Shown in pieces: positions 1 through 7,114 of a stretch of 60,123 nucleotides of DNA; positions within the stretch are counted from its first letter, which is position 1; the number at the start of each line of letters is the position of its first letter. Both the position numbers and the translations under genes were made by a program. Location: contig JAFRLY010000035.1 in NCBI GenBank assembly GCA_017431005.1, positions 1 to 60,123 of the forward strand, read 5' to 3'. The notes under the pieces were generated by a model. The model made no database searches, was not told the origin of the DNA, and saw nothing but the letters and a program-made list of their open reading frames with translations. Origin of the DNA: Clostridia bacterium. GTDB taxonomy: Bacteria > Bacillota > Clostridia > Christensenellales > Aristaeellaceae.

Positions 1-45
1 CGCCCTGCGGTTTCCACGATCAGAAGTTACTTATATGCGGCACAC
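1..45 (-). mobile_element. 5' end of a class C-like group II intron, cut by the window edge
   Basis: Read on the minus strand, position 45 begins GTGTGCCG, the 5' start typical of class C group II introns. It follows TTTA directly behind a terminator hairpin at 53-73, which is where class C introns insert. The intron start at 59986 has the same TTTA/GTGTGCC junction. Only 45 bases are visible and after the first eight they differ from the right-hand copy, so this would be a different intron. No reverse transcriptase can be seen. Confidence 0.5.
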
Positions 46-73
46 TAAACAAGAGGGCTGTGTTTCACCCCTC
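46..73 (-). terminator. Intrinsic terminator used as intron target
   Basis: On the minus strand an eight-base stem (one mismatch) at 66-73 and 53-60 encloses a five-base loop and is followed by TTGTTTA. The intron start lies at the end of this T-rich tail. Confidence 0.6.
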
Positions 74-96
74 GTGCTATGCGCCTGTATATTCAG

Positions 97-126
97 TTAA
101 CCGACGATAGCCTCCCTGTTAATCAT
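97..126 (-). CDS. Possible nine-residue leader peptide or gene remnant
   Basis: On the minus strand a near-perfect AAGGAGGT ribosome site stands eight bases before an ATG at 126. The frame reads MINREAIVG and stops at 97. A strong promoter (160-188) lies upstream and a terminator (46-73) downstream. This complete expression unit has almost no coding content, so it may be a leader peptide, or the remains of a gene lost by deletion or intron insertion. No family can be assigned. Confidence 0.3.
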   Translation of the reverse strand: MINREAIVG

Positions 127-159
127 TGGTTTAACCTCCTTCCGTAGATTTCATTTGTT

Positions 160-188
160 ATTATACTTGAAAGCGTCCCAAAAATCAA
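160..188 (-). promoter_or_regulatory. Consensus-like promoter, minus strand
   Basis: The minus strand carries TTGATT at 188-183, a 17-base spacer and TATAAT at 165-160. It drives leftward transcription towards the mini-ORF at 97-126 and the terminator beside the left intron. Confidence 0.7.
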
Positions 189-196
189 TGTTCGAT

Positions 197-214
197 AAGG
201 GAGTTTCCTCCCTT
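197..214. repeat. Short inverted repeat beside divergent promoters
   Basis: AAGGGAG and CTCCCTT form a perfect seven-base inverted repeat with a four-base centre. It lies between the leftward promoter (160-188) and the rightward promoter (271-299), so it could be a shared operator. No regulator gene adjoins it. Confidence 0.4.
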
Positions 215-270
215 TGGACAACTCTTACTGACAGTAGAAAAAATAAAATCCAATTGATATGACTGGTCTG

Positions 271-299
271 TTCACTTTTCAGTTTTCACGCAGTATAAT
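271..299 (+). promoter_or_regulatory. Promoter of the HNH endonuclease gene
   Basis: TTCACT (271-276) and TATAAT (294-299) are separated by 17 bases, about 30 bases before the strong ribosome site at 316-322. Confidence 0.6.
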
Positions 300-329
300 C
301 ATTTGCGGAAACACAAAGGAGGCAGGCGC

Positions 330-368
330 ATGAAGATGATAATGATGATATTGTCATTCGCCGCCTAG
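330..368 (+). other. Start codon with strong ribosome site, out of frame with the HNH gene
   Basis: AAAGGAGG (315-322) precedes ATG at 330 by seven bases, but that frame stops after 12 codons at 366-368. The frame used by the HNH gene (from 383) is open back to 299 and reads EDDNDDIVIRRLDRKEI across the same bases. One extra base after the ATG would join the two into one protein. So this is either a one-base deletion (or sequencing error) at the true start, or a leader peptide. Confidence 0.5.
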
Positions 369-382
369 ATAGAAAAGAAATA

Positions 383-1093
383 ATGTTTACAACCTTTCGC
401 GAGGACTACTGGGATGAATTAACGTCTCAAACATGGCGTTTGGAGAAAGGCTATCCTACCTGTTCAAAACTTGGATTACTGCATCGGTATATAATGAGCA
501 AGTGGTATGGTAGCGAGATCCTTGAAGATTTAACTGCCAAAGGATACGTGGTGGATCATCTTGACAACGAGCATAACAATTGTCGGGTCTCAAATCTGGA
601 ATTCTTAAAGAAGGATTTCAACACTGCAAAAGGACAGTGGCTTGATAAACAAGTCGAAGAACAACAATTCCATTTTGCCTTGAGCATATTCAAGGACTTT
701 TCTACTGGATGTTTTCAGATAACTATCGGAATGAATGACCCAGTATGCCGTTTCTTAGAGGATGGTACTGAGCAGCTAATCAGCAGTGTTAAATTCCTAT
801 ACCAAGAAGACTATCCAGTAGTCATCTTGGATGCTGAAATGATGCTCCAGAACCTGGAGAAAAACACTTTCAATCCCCACAAATATCATGCATGCGCGAT
901 TCGAGTCTATGACTGCCCACGTTTTGAGTTAACAGAAGAGGAACGTAATGGCTCAATTGTCATTCGAGGTGGACAACCATTTATAATTCTTGGCAACGGA
1001 CATAACTGGATTACAAGAGTTGCACCCGATAAAAACTGGATTCCACCAGAAAACGGACGTGTTCAATTTCAAATTTACCAGGTGAAGGTATAA
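383..1093 (+). CDS. HNH endonuclease-like protein, start region disrupted
   Basis: The protein has 236 residues from the first in-frame ATG. Residues around 50-80 carry an HNH-type pattern: HRY early, then VDHLDNEHNN, then N/NLEFL, as in homing-type or phage HNH nucleases that cut DNA with one metal ion. The C-terminal two thirds match no family I recognise. The gene is visibly AT-richer than its neighbours, which suggests transfer. ATG 383 has only a weak purine stretch upstream, while the strong ribosome site belongs to the out-of-frame ATG at 330. The intact protein was therefore probably about 17 residues longer and may now be poorly expressed. It stands alone next to the left intron; a role in defence or as a selfish nuclease is possible but unproven. 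Confidence 0.6.
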   Translation: MFTTFREDYWDELTSQTWRLEKGYPTCSKLGLLHRYIMSKWYGSEILEDLTAKGYVVDHLDNEHNNCRVSNLEFLKKDFNTAKGQWLDKQVEEQQFHFALSIFKDFSTGCFQITIGMNDPVCRFLEDGTEQLISSVKFLYQEDYPVVILDAEMMLQNLEKNTFNPHKYHACAIRVYDCPRFELTEEERNGSIVIRGGQPFIILGNGHNWITRVAPDKNWIPPENGRVQFQIYQVKV

Positions 1094-1396
1094 TACACGA
1101 TATCATCTGAAACCCCTTTAACGATTGCACCTGATAACGATATAACCGTTAAAAGGTGAACACCCCTCATAGCCGATACATAGGCAACACGGAATTCTCC
1201 GGTCAACATCCGCTGCTTTGGCTATCAAAAAATCGGGCAACTGCTGCAAAGCGCCTGATTTCAAGGGGTTTGAGCCGGTGTTCACAATAATGTGTTTGTA
1301 TCCATTTGCCTCGTGAGATTTCTGTTTTGCACGAACCCGATAACCCTCACCGCAAGGCTGGAGTTTACAGAAAAACCGGAATCCGGAATCCGACGC
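1094..1396. other. Non-coding stretch with an inverted repeat
   Basis: No convincing gene lies between the HNH gene and the helicase promoter. CCTTTAACG at 1115-1123 faces CGTTAAAAGG at 1147-1156, an inverted repeat with one extra base that may end the HNH transcript, although no T-run follows. Open frames here (for example 1118-1435 minus) show no ribosome site and no recognisable protein. Confidence 0.4.
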
Positions 1397-1425
1397 TTGA
1401 CAAAAGCGCGTTGTTCCGATATGAT
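1397..1425 (+). promoter_or_regulatory. Strong promoter of the helD-like gene
   Basis: TTGACA (1397-1402), a 17-base spacer and TATGAT (1420-1425) form a near-consensus sigma-A promoter. Transcription would start near 1432 and run straight into the hairpin at 1461-1489. Confidence 0.8.
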
Positions 1426-1460
1426 GCACACCCACACGCTTGCAGGACGAGGATCCGTAA

Positions 1461-1500
1461 GCCTCTGCGAAGAAAAAAACGGCAGAGGCTCTTTATCATT
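1461..1500 (+). terminator. Leader terminator (candidate attenuator) before helD-like gene
   Basis: GCCTCTGC (1461-1468) and GCAGAGGC (1482-1489) form a perfect eight-base stem followed by TCTTTATCATTTT. It lies between the only clear promoter and the helicase start at 1521, so most transcripts should end here unless the hairpin is prevented. That is the layout of transcription attenuation. No competing anti-terminator could be settled by eye. Confidence 0.65.
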
Positions 1501-1520
1501 TTGCCGGGAAAGGACGAAAA

Positions 1521-3740
1521 ATGGAATCAGTCAGGCTGCCGGACCATCCGGCCGCAGAGGAAGAGTATCTCCGGCTCCAGACCGCCTGCGATGCCATCGA
1601 CCGGGAAATCCGTCAGGTGGAGGAACTGACCGGCGCGAAAGCCGGCGAGCACATGGACGTGCAGATGAAGGAGGACCCTGACCAGCAGGAAGAGGTGACC
1701 CTCCAGATCTTTAAAGCGCAGCTGGACCGGCTGCGCCAGCTGGAAATGGCCGCGGGCCAGGCCTATTTCGCGCGGCTGGATTTCATTCCGGCCGGGAAAG
1801 ACCCTGAGACGTGGTACCTGGGACGCTGGGGCGTGCTCGATCCCGAAACGCTGAATCCCGTCGTGGTGGACTGGCGGACCCCAGTGGCGAATCTCTATTA
1901 TTCCGGCCAGATCGGAAAGATGGATTATGAAGCGCCGGACGGCCGCGTGGAGGGCGAGCTGACCCTGAAACGGATGCTCACCGTGCGCGGAAGGCAGCTT
2001 TCCGGCCTGTTCGACAGCGGGATCGTTTCGCAGGAGACCTACCTGCAGGGCGTGCTCGGCAGTATAACCACGGACCGGCTGCGGGAAATCGTCACCACGA
2101 TCCAGGCGGAGCAGAACATCGTGATCCGCACTCCACTCGGCGCGAACCTGCTGGTCCAGGGGGCGGCGGGAAGCGGGAAGACGACGATCGCCCTGCACCG
2201 GATCGCTTACCTGCTCTACGCTTTCCGGAAATCGCTGCGGCCGGAGAATATGATGATCCTGGCACCGAACCCGCTTTTCCTTTCCTACATCTCCCAGGTG
2301 CTTCCGGACCTGGGGGTGGAGCGGGTCATCCAGACCACCTTCGAAGGCTGGTGCCGCGAAGGCATGGGCCGGCATATGCCGAAGGTCCTGCGGGAGAGCC
2401 GCCTGGAGAGGAACCTGTCCCTTCCGGAGGAAGAGCGGCGGCGGACGGGAGCGTCGCTGCGTCTGAAGGGCTCACTCGCGGCGATGAAAAAATTGGAGGT
2501 TTACCTGGACCGCCTGCAGGAGGCGATGCTGCCGTCCGGCGGCTTCAAAATGGCGGGCATCGTCCTGATGGACCGGGCGGAACTGGAGAAAACATTCCTG
2601 ACCGATCTCCGGTATTCTCCCTTGGAGCCGCGCATCGGCGAACTGAAGAAGATCATCCGGAAACGGGTGCAGTCGGCGGTCGCCCTGCTGAAGGAGCGGT
2701 ACGCAGAAAGTACGGAGGAGATCACGAACCGGATCCGGGCCACCCTGCGTGACAGCGAGGCGCGGCAAAAGAAGATCCGGGAGGTATATGAGCTTCGTGA
2801 CCGGCGGTACGGGGAGATCGACGCGCGGGCGGAGGCGTACCTGAAAGGGTACCGGGACAAGTTCCGCCTGCCGGATCTCATGGAGGTGTACCGGGATTTC
2901 CTGCGGGAATGCCTTCCGGAGGCGGACCCGCCGCCGGAAGGATCCGTCGTGCGGCAGGAGGATCTGCCGATGCTGGCGATGGTCTGCAAGGCGCTTCACG
3001 GCCTGAAAACCCGCCCGATGAAGCATATTGTGGTTGACGAGTGCCAGGATTTCTCCCCATTCCAGGTGGAACTGCTGAAGCAGGCGAACCCCGCGGCCAC
3101 CTTTACCCTCGTCGGGGATCTTTACCAGGGCGTCCGTGCGGACGAGGGGATCCGGAACTGGGAGGAATGGACCGGGCCGGTCTTCGGGGACCGGGCGGAG
3201 CTGAAGCAGCTGACGGTCAGCTACCGGAACACGGTCGAGATCATGCACCTCGCGCAGGCGGTGGCCACCCGGTATCCGATCGAAGGAATCTGTGGGACGC
3301 GGCCGGTTCTGCGCCACGGAGAGGAGCCGCGGATCATCCGTACCGACGGCGGGAAGGACCGCCTGGACCGGGTCCGGGAGCAGGTCCGGGCCTGGCGGGC
3401 GGAAGGCTTTTACAGCATCGCCCTGATCGAGAAAACGGAGGACCGGGCGAAGGCGCTCTTCCGACAGCTCGGCGCGGAGCTGGACGCGCACCTGCTTTCG
3501 GAGTCGGATGCCGAGTACCGGGGCGGTGTCCTGATCATGCCGGCCTCGATCTGCAAGGGCATGGAATTCGACTGCGTCGGAATCTGCGATGCCTCGGTCG
3601 CGAACTTTCCGGAGGACGAGTTCCTTTGCCGCGTCCTGTACGTGATGATGACCCGCCCCCTGCACCGTCTGTGCGTCTGGTACGAGGGGGAGGTTTCCCC
3701 GATGCTGGCGGGGGAGAAGTCTACTTTATTGGATGCCTGA
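1521..3740 (+). CDS. helD: HelD-like UvrD-family helicase (RNA polymerase recycling type)
   Basis: This 739-residue protein is close in length to Bacillus HelD. A charged, helical N-terminal part (about 10-85) resembles the HelD coiled coil that enters RNA polymerase. The Walker A motif GAAGSGKT lies near residue 214, Walker B VVDECQD near 505, then VGDLYQGVR, SYRNTVEI and the late RVLYVMMTR motif, all typical of superfamily 1A. HelD proteins bind stalled RNA polymerase and release it from nucleic acid using ATP; some lineages use them against rifamycins. The ATG at 1521 follows an AAGGAC stretch. The leader terminator upstream suggests conditional expression. The last 20 bases overlap the end of the opposite gene at 3721. 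DNA helicase IV-type activity is the alternative name for the same family. Confidence 0.8.
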   Translation: MESVRLPDHPAAEEEYLRLQTACDAIDREIRQVEELTGAKAGEHMDVQMKEDPDQQEEVTLQIFKAQLDRLRQLEMAAGQAYFARLDFIPAGKDPETWYLGRWGVLDPETLNPVVVDWRTPVANLYYSGQIGKMDYEAPDGRVEGELTLKRMLTVRGRQLSGLFDSGIVSQETYLQGVLGSITTDRLREIVTTIQAEQNIVIRTPLGANLLVQGAAGSGKTTIALHRIAYLLYAFRKSLRPENMMILAPNPLFLSYISQVLPDLGVERVIQTTFEGWCREGMGRHMPKVLRESRLERNLSLPEEERRRTGASLRLKGSLAAMKKLEVYLDRLQEAMLPSGGFKMAGIVLMDRAELEKTFLTDLRYSPLEPRIGELKKIIRKRVQSAVALLKERYAESTEEITNRIRATLRDSEARQKKIREVYELRDRRYGEIDARAEAYLKGYRDKFRLPDLMEVYRDFLRECLPEADPPPEGSVVRQEDLPMLAMVCKALHGLKTRPMKHIVVDECQDFSPFQVELLKQANPAATFTLVGDLYQGVRADEGIRNWEEWTGPVFGDRAELKQLTVSYRNTVEIMHLAQAVATRYPIEGICGTRPVLRHGEEPRIIRTDGGKDRLDRVREQVRAWRAEGFYSIALIEKTEDRAKALFRQLGAELDAHLLSESDAEYRGGVLIMPASICKGMEFDCVGICDASVANFPEDEFLCRVLYVMMTRPLHRLCVWYEGEVSPMLAGEKSTLLDA

Positions 3741-4347
3741 TGACGGTTTTCAGCTTTTCCGGGGCGGCTTTCCTTGCGTCACTCAGATATATTTCATGAT
3801 GCAAACGCTGATCCGTGATATCCAGATCATAGCCCTGTGCTTCTATGTAGTCATGCATTATCTGAACAGTAGCCGGCTCATCATCGTAGGAGCCCTCATG
3901 CATGCATTGAACGCATAATCCCTCATTATAGTTCAGGAACTCCGCTTTCTGGAGATCCAGTTTCTTTTTCTTTGCTGCCTCTTCAACAGCCCAGTCAAAA
4001 TCGTCCTTCGTAACAAAATCCGGCAGGCGGATCACAGAGATCCAGTTGAAGTCCTCCTTGTGAGCATAGTCGACTCCCGATATGCCGTCCTGCCACCAGA
4101 ATCCTTCCAGGGGCGGCACCACATAGTCGAAATACCCCTTGATCTGATGATTTCCTTTTTTACTCATTTTGATCGTAAAGGCAATGCCGTACAGAAGACT
4201 GATTGCCTGCTTATATTCACCGTCTTCCTGATTCGGATCGCCATGACCGCGAACGGCAATATAGTTCATGGGCGGCACCGTCAGTATGGAAGGCTTGTTC
4301 TTCGGCATGTAGAATTCCTTGTATTCCTTTTTGAAATCAAAAGCCAT
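3721..4347 (-). CDS. GyrI-like small-molecule-binding protein
   Basis: The 208-residue protein has the GyrI-like fold signature: an early PPMNYIAVRGHGDPN strand, GFWWQDG in the middle and conserved strands near the end. These stand-alone domains are related to the effector-binding halves of AraC and MerR regulators and bind small hydrophobic or cationic compounds; some hydrolyse cyclopropanes. It has no DNA-binding domain, signal peptide or membrane segment, so it is probably a cytoplasmic binding or hydrolytic protein. It ends with TAG and overlaps the helicase tail-to-tail by 20 bases. The ligand is unknown. Confidence 0.75.
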   Translation of the reverse strand: MAFDFKKEYKEFYMPKNKPSILTVPPMNYIAVRGHGDPNQEDGEYKQAISLLYGIAFTIKMSKKGNHQIKGYFDYVVPPLEGFWWQDGISGVDYAHKEDFNWISVIRLPDFVTKDDFDWAVEEAAKKKKLDLQKAEFLNYNEGLCVQCMHEGSYDDEPATVQIMHDYIEAQGYDLDITDQRLHHEIYLSDARKAAPEKLKTVIRHPIK

Positions 4348-4442
4348 TGCTCTGTCCTCCGGATTCTTTATTTCTTATCTGACGGCTTCGTCAGGAAGGC
4401 ACAGGCCTGGGCAAAAGACAGAGTCTCTCTGCGCCGGTATAT

Positions 4443-4982
4443 TTATAATCTGTATTCCATCTGGACGTCAAACGGCTCCGCTGCTGCCAGTTCCTCATTG
4501 ATTTCTTCTGCGAAACTGCATCCGAGTGCCCGGTATGCCGCCTGTGACTCTTTTGAGGAATGAGCCGAAATGTACAGTCTGTCCGCGCCCAGCCGCCGTG
4601 CCTCTTCACAGACCATGGAAAACAGCCTCCTGCCGATGCCCTGACGCCGGTATTCCTCTGATATCTGAAGACAAACTAGCTGCACATATCTTGCCGCAGC
4701 TCCGAATATACGGTGGGAGACGGTTGCAAAGCCAATGATCCGCCCGCCGTCGAACGCGCCGAAGCCGGTCTGGTCAAGGTTTATATGATGCGCCACATCT
4801 TCTGCAATTTCCCGGCACTGCGCCTGCGACCAGTTTTCCTCATAGACATTCGGCATAAGCTTCCAATTGTTGTCTGTCTTTCTCCAGCACTCTGTAACAG
4901 TCTGGCGGCGGACAAAATCATCCAGTGAATGACCTGTGAAATTGTTATTGTCCAATCTCCTGTATTGATATTTTATTTCCAT
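4443..4982 (-). CDS. GNAT-family N-acetyltransferase
   Basis: From ATG 4982 the product has 179 residues. The acetyl-CoA-binding motif is EEYRRQGIGRRLF near residues 110-122, followed by a conserved SSKESQAAYRALGC segment typical of GNAT enzymes. The ATG has a GGAG site seven bases upstream; the longer frame opens only with TTG and is less likely. GNAT enzymes move acetyl groups from acetyl-CoA to amines; the substrate cannot be read from sequence. It lies just downstream of a broken acetyltransferase/kinase remnant, in a minus-strand run of small enzymes. Confidence 0.75.
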   Translation of the reverse strand: MEIKYQYRRLDNNNFTGHSLDDFVRRQTVTECWRKTDNNWKLMPNVYEENWSQAQCREIAEDVAHHINLDQTGFGAFDGGRIIGFATVSHRIFGAAARYVQLVCLQISEEYRRQGIGRRLFSMVCEEARRLGADRLYISAHSSKESQAAYRALGCSFAEEINEELAAAEPFDVQMEYRL

Positions 4983-5056
4983 ACTGCTTCTCCGTGAATG
5001 CAAATCCTTCTGTCAGAACCATATTTCCGATATAGTCGAGGATCATCTCAAACATT

Positions 5057-5649
5057 TTACAGGATGCCCAGGATCCTTTCAGCCAGCGCTTCCGGTCCTG
5101 TCTCTCCACTGTCAAGGCAAAGGTCATATCCCGTCTGCGGATACAGGTATTGGAGAGATGCCTCCGCGGAGCCGGTGCAGCGGTCGCCCCGCTCAGCCTC
5201 CCGTATGCGCAGAACCCCGATGGGGCATTCCCTGGATCATATTCCGCGTAAACCCTGTGCGCATCTTCCTGGAATGCCTGCGCAATCACCGCGGAAAGAG
5301 CTTCGGTGGTGTGGCCTTTTCGCTGATAACGCTTGTTGATGATAAAGCCGACTTCCTTCGCCGCAAAACTCCTGTTTCCGCAACAGATATTACCGATCAC
5401 CTTTCCGGTTCCCGTCAGCTCAATCGCATAGAATTCCTCCGATCCGAGGCGGTATTTCAGGTGTTTTCTGCCGTTTTCAAACGTTATCCCCGGATAGCCT
5501 TCAAACTCATCATCCTTAAGCCGGAACAGGAACTCAAACAAATCATCATAATCAGATTCCCTGAATGGCCGAAGCAGGAGCAGTTCGGTTCGAATAGTTC
5601 TTATTATCCTTGTTTTTTCGTCGCAATGCAATCGCACATGACGTCCCAT
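5057..5649 (-). pseudogene. Chimeric remnant: GNAT N-terminus joined to a chloramphenicol-phosphotransferase-like C-terminus
   Basis: The minus-strand frame from 5649 reads a RimJ-type acetyltransferase: RTELLLLRPFRESDYDDL, then NKRYQRKGHTTEALSAVI and VYAEYDPGN. It then loses all similarity near 5236. From there a different frame, open from 5236 to the stop at 5057, reads RECPIGVLRIREAERGDR and YDLCLDSGETGPEALAERI. That is the usual end of chloramphenicol-phosphotransferase-like small kinases. A deletion has apparently fused the front of one gene to the back of another, leaving neither whole. The front part also lacks a good start: its ATG overlaps the upstream gene by 46 bases and has no ribosome site. 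Confidence 0.7.
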
Positions 5650-6086
5650 TTGTCATCCTTGTTCAGCACAAAGTTCTGCCAGTGAAAGCTCTCGTCTGTT
5701 ATGTCAGAAAATACCCATTTCATACGCTTTTCCGATTGTTCCGTAATGATTATTTGTTTTCCCTCTTTTTCGGCAGTCAACCGGGTGTACTCTCCGACGC
5801 AGGTATAGTATACCTGCCAGTTTTTTTGACCCGGGCAGTACATCCTGATGGTCGTTCCATATTCCGCGTCGGGCATATTCAACCGGATTCTTTCTTCTCT
5901 TGATGGCACAATAAAAAGATCCTGTATTCCGAATCCATTCAGCACCCTTGAGAATATCCACTCTCCTTTGCAGATAAATTCTTTCTCTGTGCCGATATCC
6001 TGCCGCCAGATCATGTCCCAATCACCAATCAATGTTCCGAACCAATCCATCTCTTCCGGTATATTCTCGTTCCTGTTTTCTGACAC
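5604..6086 (-). CDS. DUF1579-like protein with disrupted start
   Basis: The 160 residues begin at GTG 6086 and show the pattern of DUF1579-like, lipocalin-fold proteins: MDWFGTLIGDWDMIW, then KGEWIFSRVLNGFGIQDLF, and a tail of alternating strands. Function is unknown in the family. GTG 6086 has no ribosome site. A good AAGGAG site instead precedes an ATG at 6112 that is out of frame and stops after 28 codons. A one-base insertion or deletion between 6086 and 6110 would explain this, so the gene may be newly broken. The stop at 5604 is followed directly by the acetyltransferase remnant. Confidence 0.6.
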   Translation of the reverse strand: MSENRNENIPEEMDWFGTLIGDWDMIWRQDIGTEKEFICKGEWIFSRVLNGFGIQDLFIVPSREERIRLNMPDAEYGTTIRMYCPGQKNWQVYYTCVGEYTRLTAEKEGKQIIITEQSEKRMKWVFSDITDESFHWQNFVLNKDDKWDVMCDCIATKKQG

Positions 6087-6189
6087 GAGCGCATCGTAAA
6101 TTCAGTTTTCATTTTTCTTTTCTCCTTCAGAATTCATTTGTGATCTATCACAAGCACTGTCATCCGATACAAAGAATATAAACCGACGT

Positions 6190-6675
6190 TCAGTACTTTG
6201 CCAGCGTCTTGACTTCACAGCCCTTATCCATGTAGTAGGCAAGCATTTCCGGCATCTTCTTTAAGTCATAGCTGGTTATACAATCAGAGATGACATGGAC
6301 GGTATATCCGGCCTTCGTCATGTTGAAACAGGTGGATTTCACACAGGCAGTGGCATCAGCGCCGGTAATGTAAAACTCCCTGATATCCTTTGACCGGATG
6401 AATTCTGAAAATGCCTCGCTGGTCAGCGCATTAGCCTTTGTTTTGACGAAGATATGATCAGAGACAATTCTCAGTTTCGGCACGAGTTCCGCCCCTTTTG
6501 TGCCGGGCCTGAAGGTGCGCGTACCGGCGGACAGGTTATTGTGTTTTATATAGATGACTGTCATGTCCTGCTTCACTGCCCAATCAACAGCGGCATTGAT
6601 GTTTTCAATAATATCCCTGTAGTGCTTTGTAATATCGTTCTGAATATCAATCACGACAAGCGCTTTTCTGTTCAT
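6190..6675 (-). CDS. Isochorismatase-family cysteine hydrolase
   Basis: The 161-residue protein has the complete catalytic triad of the family: Asp10 (VVIDIQND), Lys78 (FVKTK) and Cys111 (GADATACV, with the expected cis-peptide region). Such enzymes hydrolyse amide or ether bonds in compounds such as nicotinamide, carbamoylsarcosine or isochorismate; which one applies here is not clear. No signal peptide is present. Its promoter (6755-6784) sits within a 42-base palindrome, so it is probably repressed and induced. No regulator gene lies beside it. Confidence 0.8.
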   Translation of the reverse strand: MNRKALVVIDIQNDITKHYRDIIENINAAVDWAVKQDMTVIYIKHNNLSAGTRTFRPGTKGAELVPKLRIVSDHIFVKTKANALTSEAFSEFIRSKDIREFYITGADATACVKSTCFNMTKAGYTVHVISDCITSYDLKKMPEMLAYYMDKGCEVKTLAKY

Positions 6676-6736
6676 TTATTATCTGACCTCCGTTTTTTGT
6701 CGTGTCTCCTGACATGCGAACCTCAGCTTTAACCAA

Positions 6737-6778
6737 AGTGACACTTCGTTCACTATCATAAGTGAACGAAGGGTCACT
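6737..6778. promoter_or_regulatory. 42-base palindromic operator
   Basis: Two 18-base arms (6737-6754 and 6761-6778) are inverted copies with one mismatch and a six-base centre. Each arm holds AGTGAACG-type half-sites. The centre is the -10 box of the minus-strand promoter and one arm fills its spacer, so a bound repressor would block RNA polymerase. Confidence 0.75.
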
Positions 6779-6784
6779 TGTCAA
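6755..6784 (-). promoter_or_regulatory. Promoter of the cysteine hydrolase gene
   Basis: The minus strand has TTGACA (6784-6779), an 18-base spacer and TATGAT (6760-6755), overlapped by the palindromic operator. Confidence 0.75.
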
Positions 6785-7114
6785 TCTGTTCATGGATCTT
6801 ACTTAATCTATTTTGTCCGGCTATTTGATACAATGTAACGATGAAACCGGGAGCCCCATTAACGATTGTGAATCGGGTTTAAAATGAGGTTATGACAGGA
6901 TGATCATTTTTATACAAGAGCGTACCCAGTAGGTTTTGCATCTGATCAATAGAAATGCTTGGTGCGGGTTGTCAGCGGTCTGGCAGTCTGCACCGGGCGG
7001 TTATTGTATTCTTGCAGGCAGTTAGACTTCGATATGGAGATACCCCAAGCAAATGTCCGATGTCATCTATCCATAGCATGACTCATACTAAGCCTTCTTT
7101 TTATTCTGGCCGGA
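6785..7114. other. Gene-free stretch
   Basis: About 330 bases between the hydrolase promoter and the end of the dehydrogenase operon hold no gene or clear terminator. A short minus-strand frame reading LQEYNNRPVQTA near 6980-7020 faintly recalls the end of an IS3-type transposase but is too short to call. Confidence 0.4.

Noticed and set aside
1112-1128. TTAACGATTG shared with position 6861
   Set aside because: A ten-base match within similar cc-rich surroundings could mark a mobile element edge, but it is too short and no further likeness extends on either side.
1118-1435. Minus-strand frame of 105 codons
   Set aside because: It covers the helicase promoter, has no ribosome site and resembles nothing I know.
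6960-7030. Possible end of a transposase (EYNNRP)
   Set aside because: Only about 20 residues look transposase-like and frames change around them; no terminal repeats were found.
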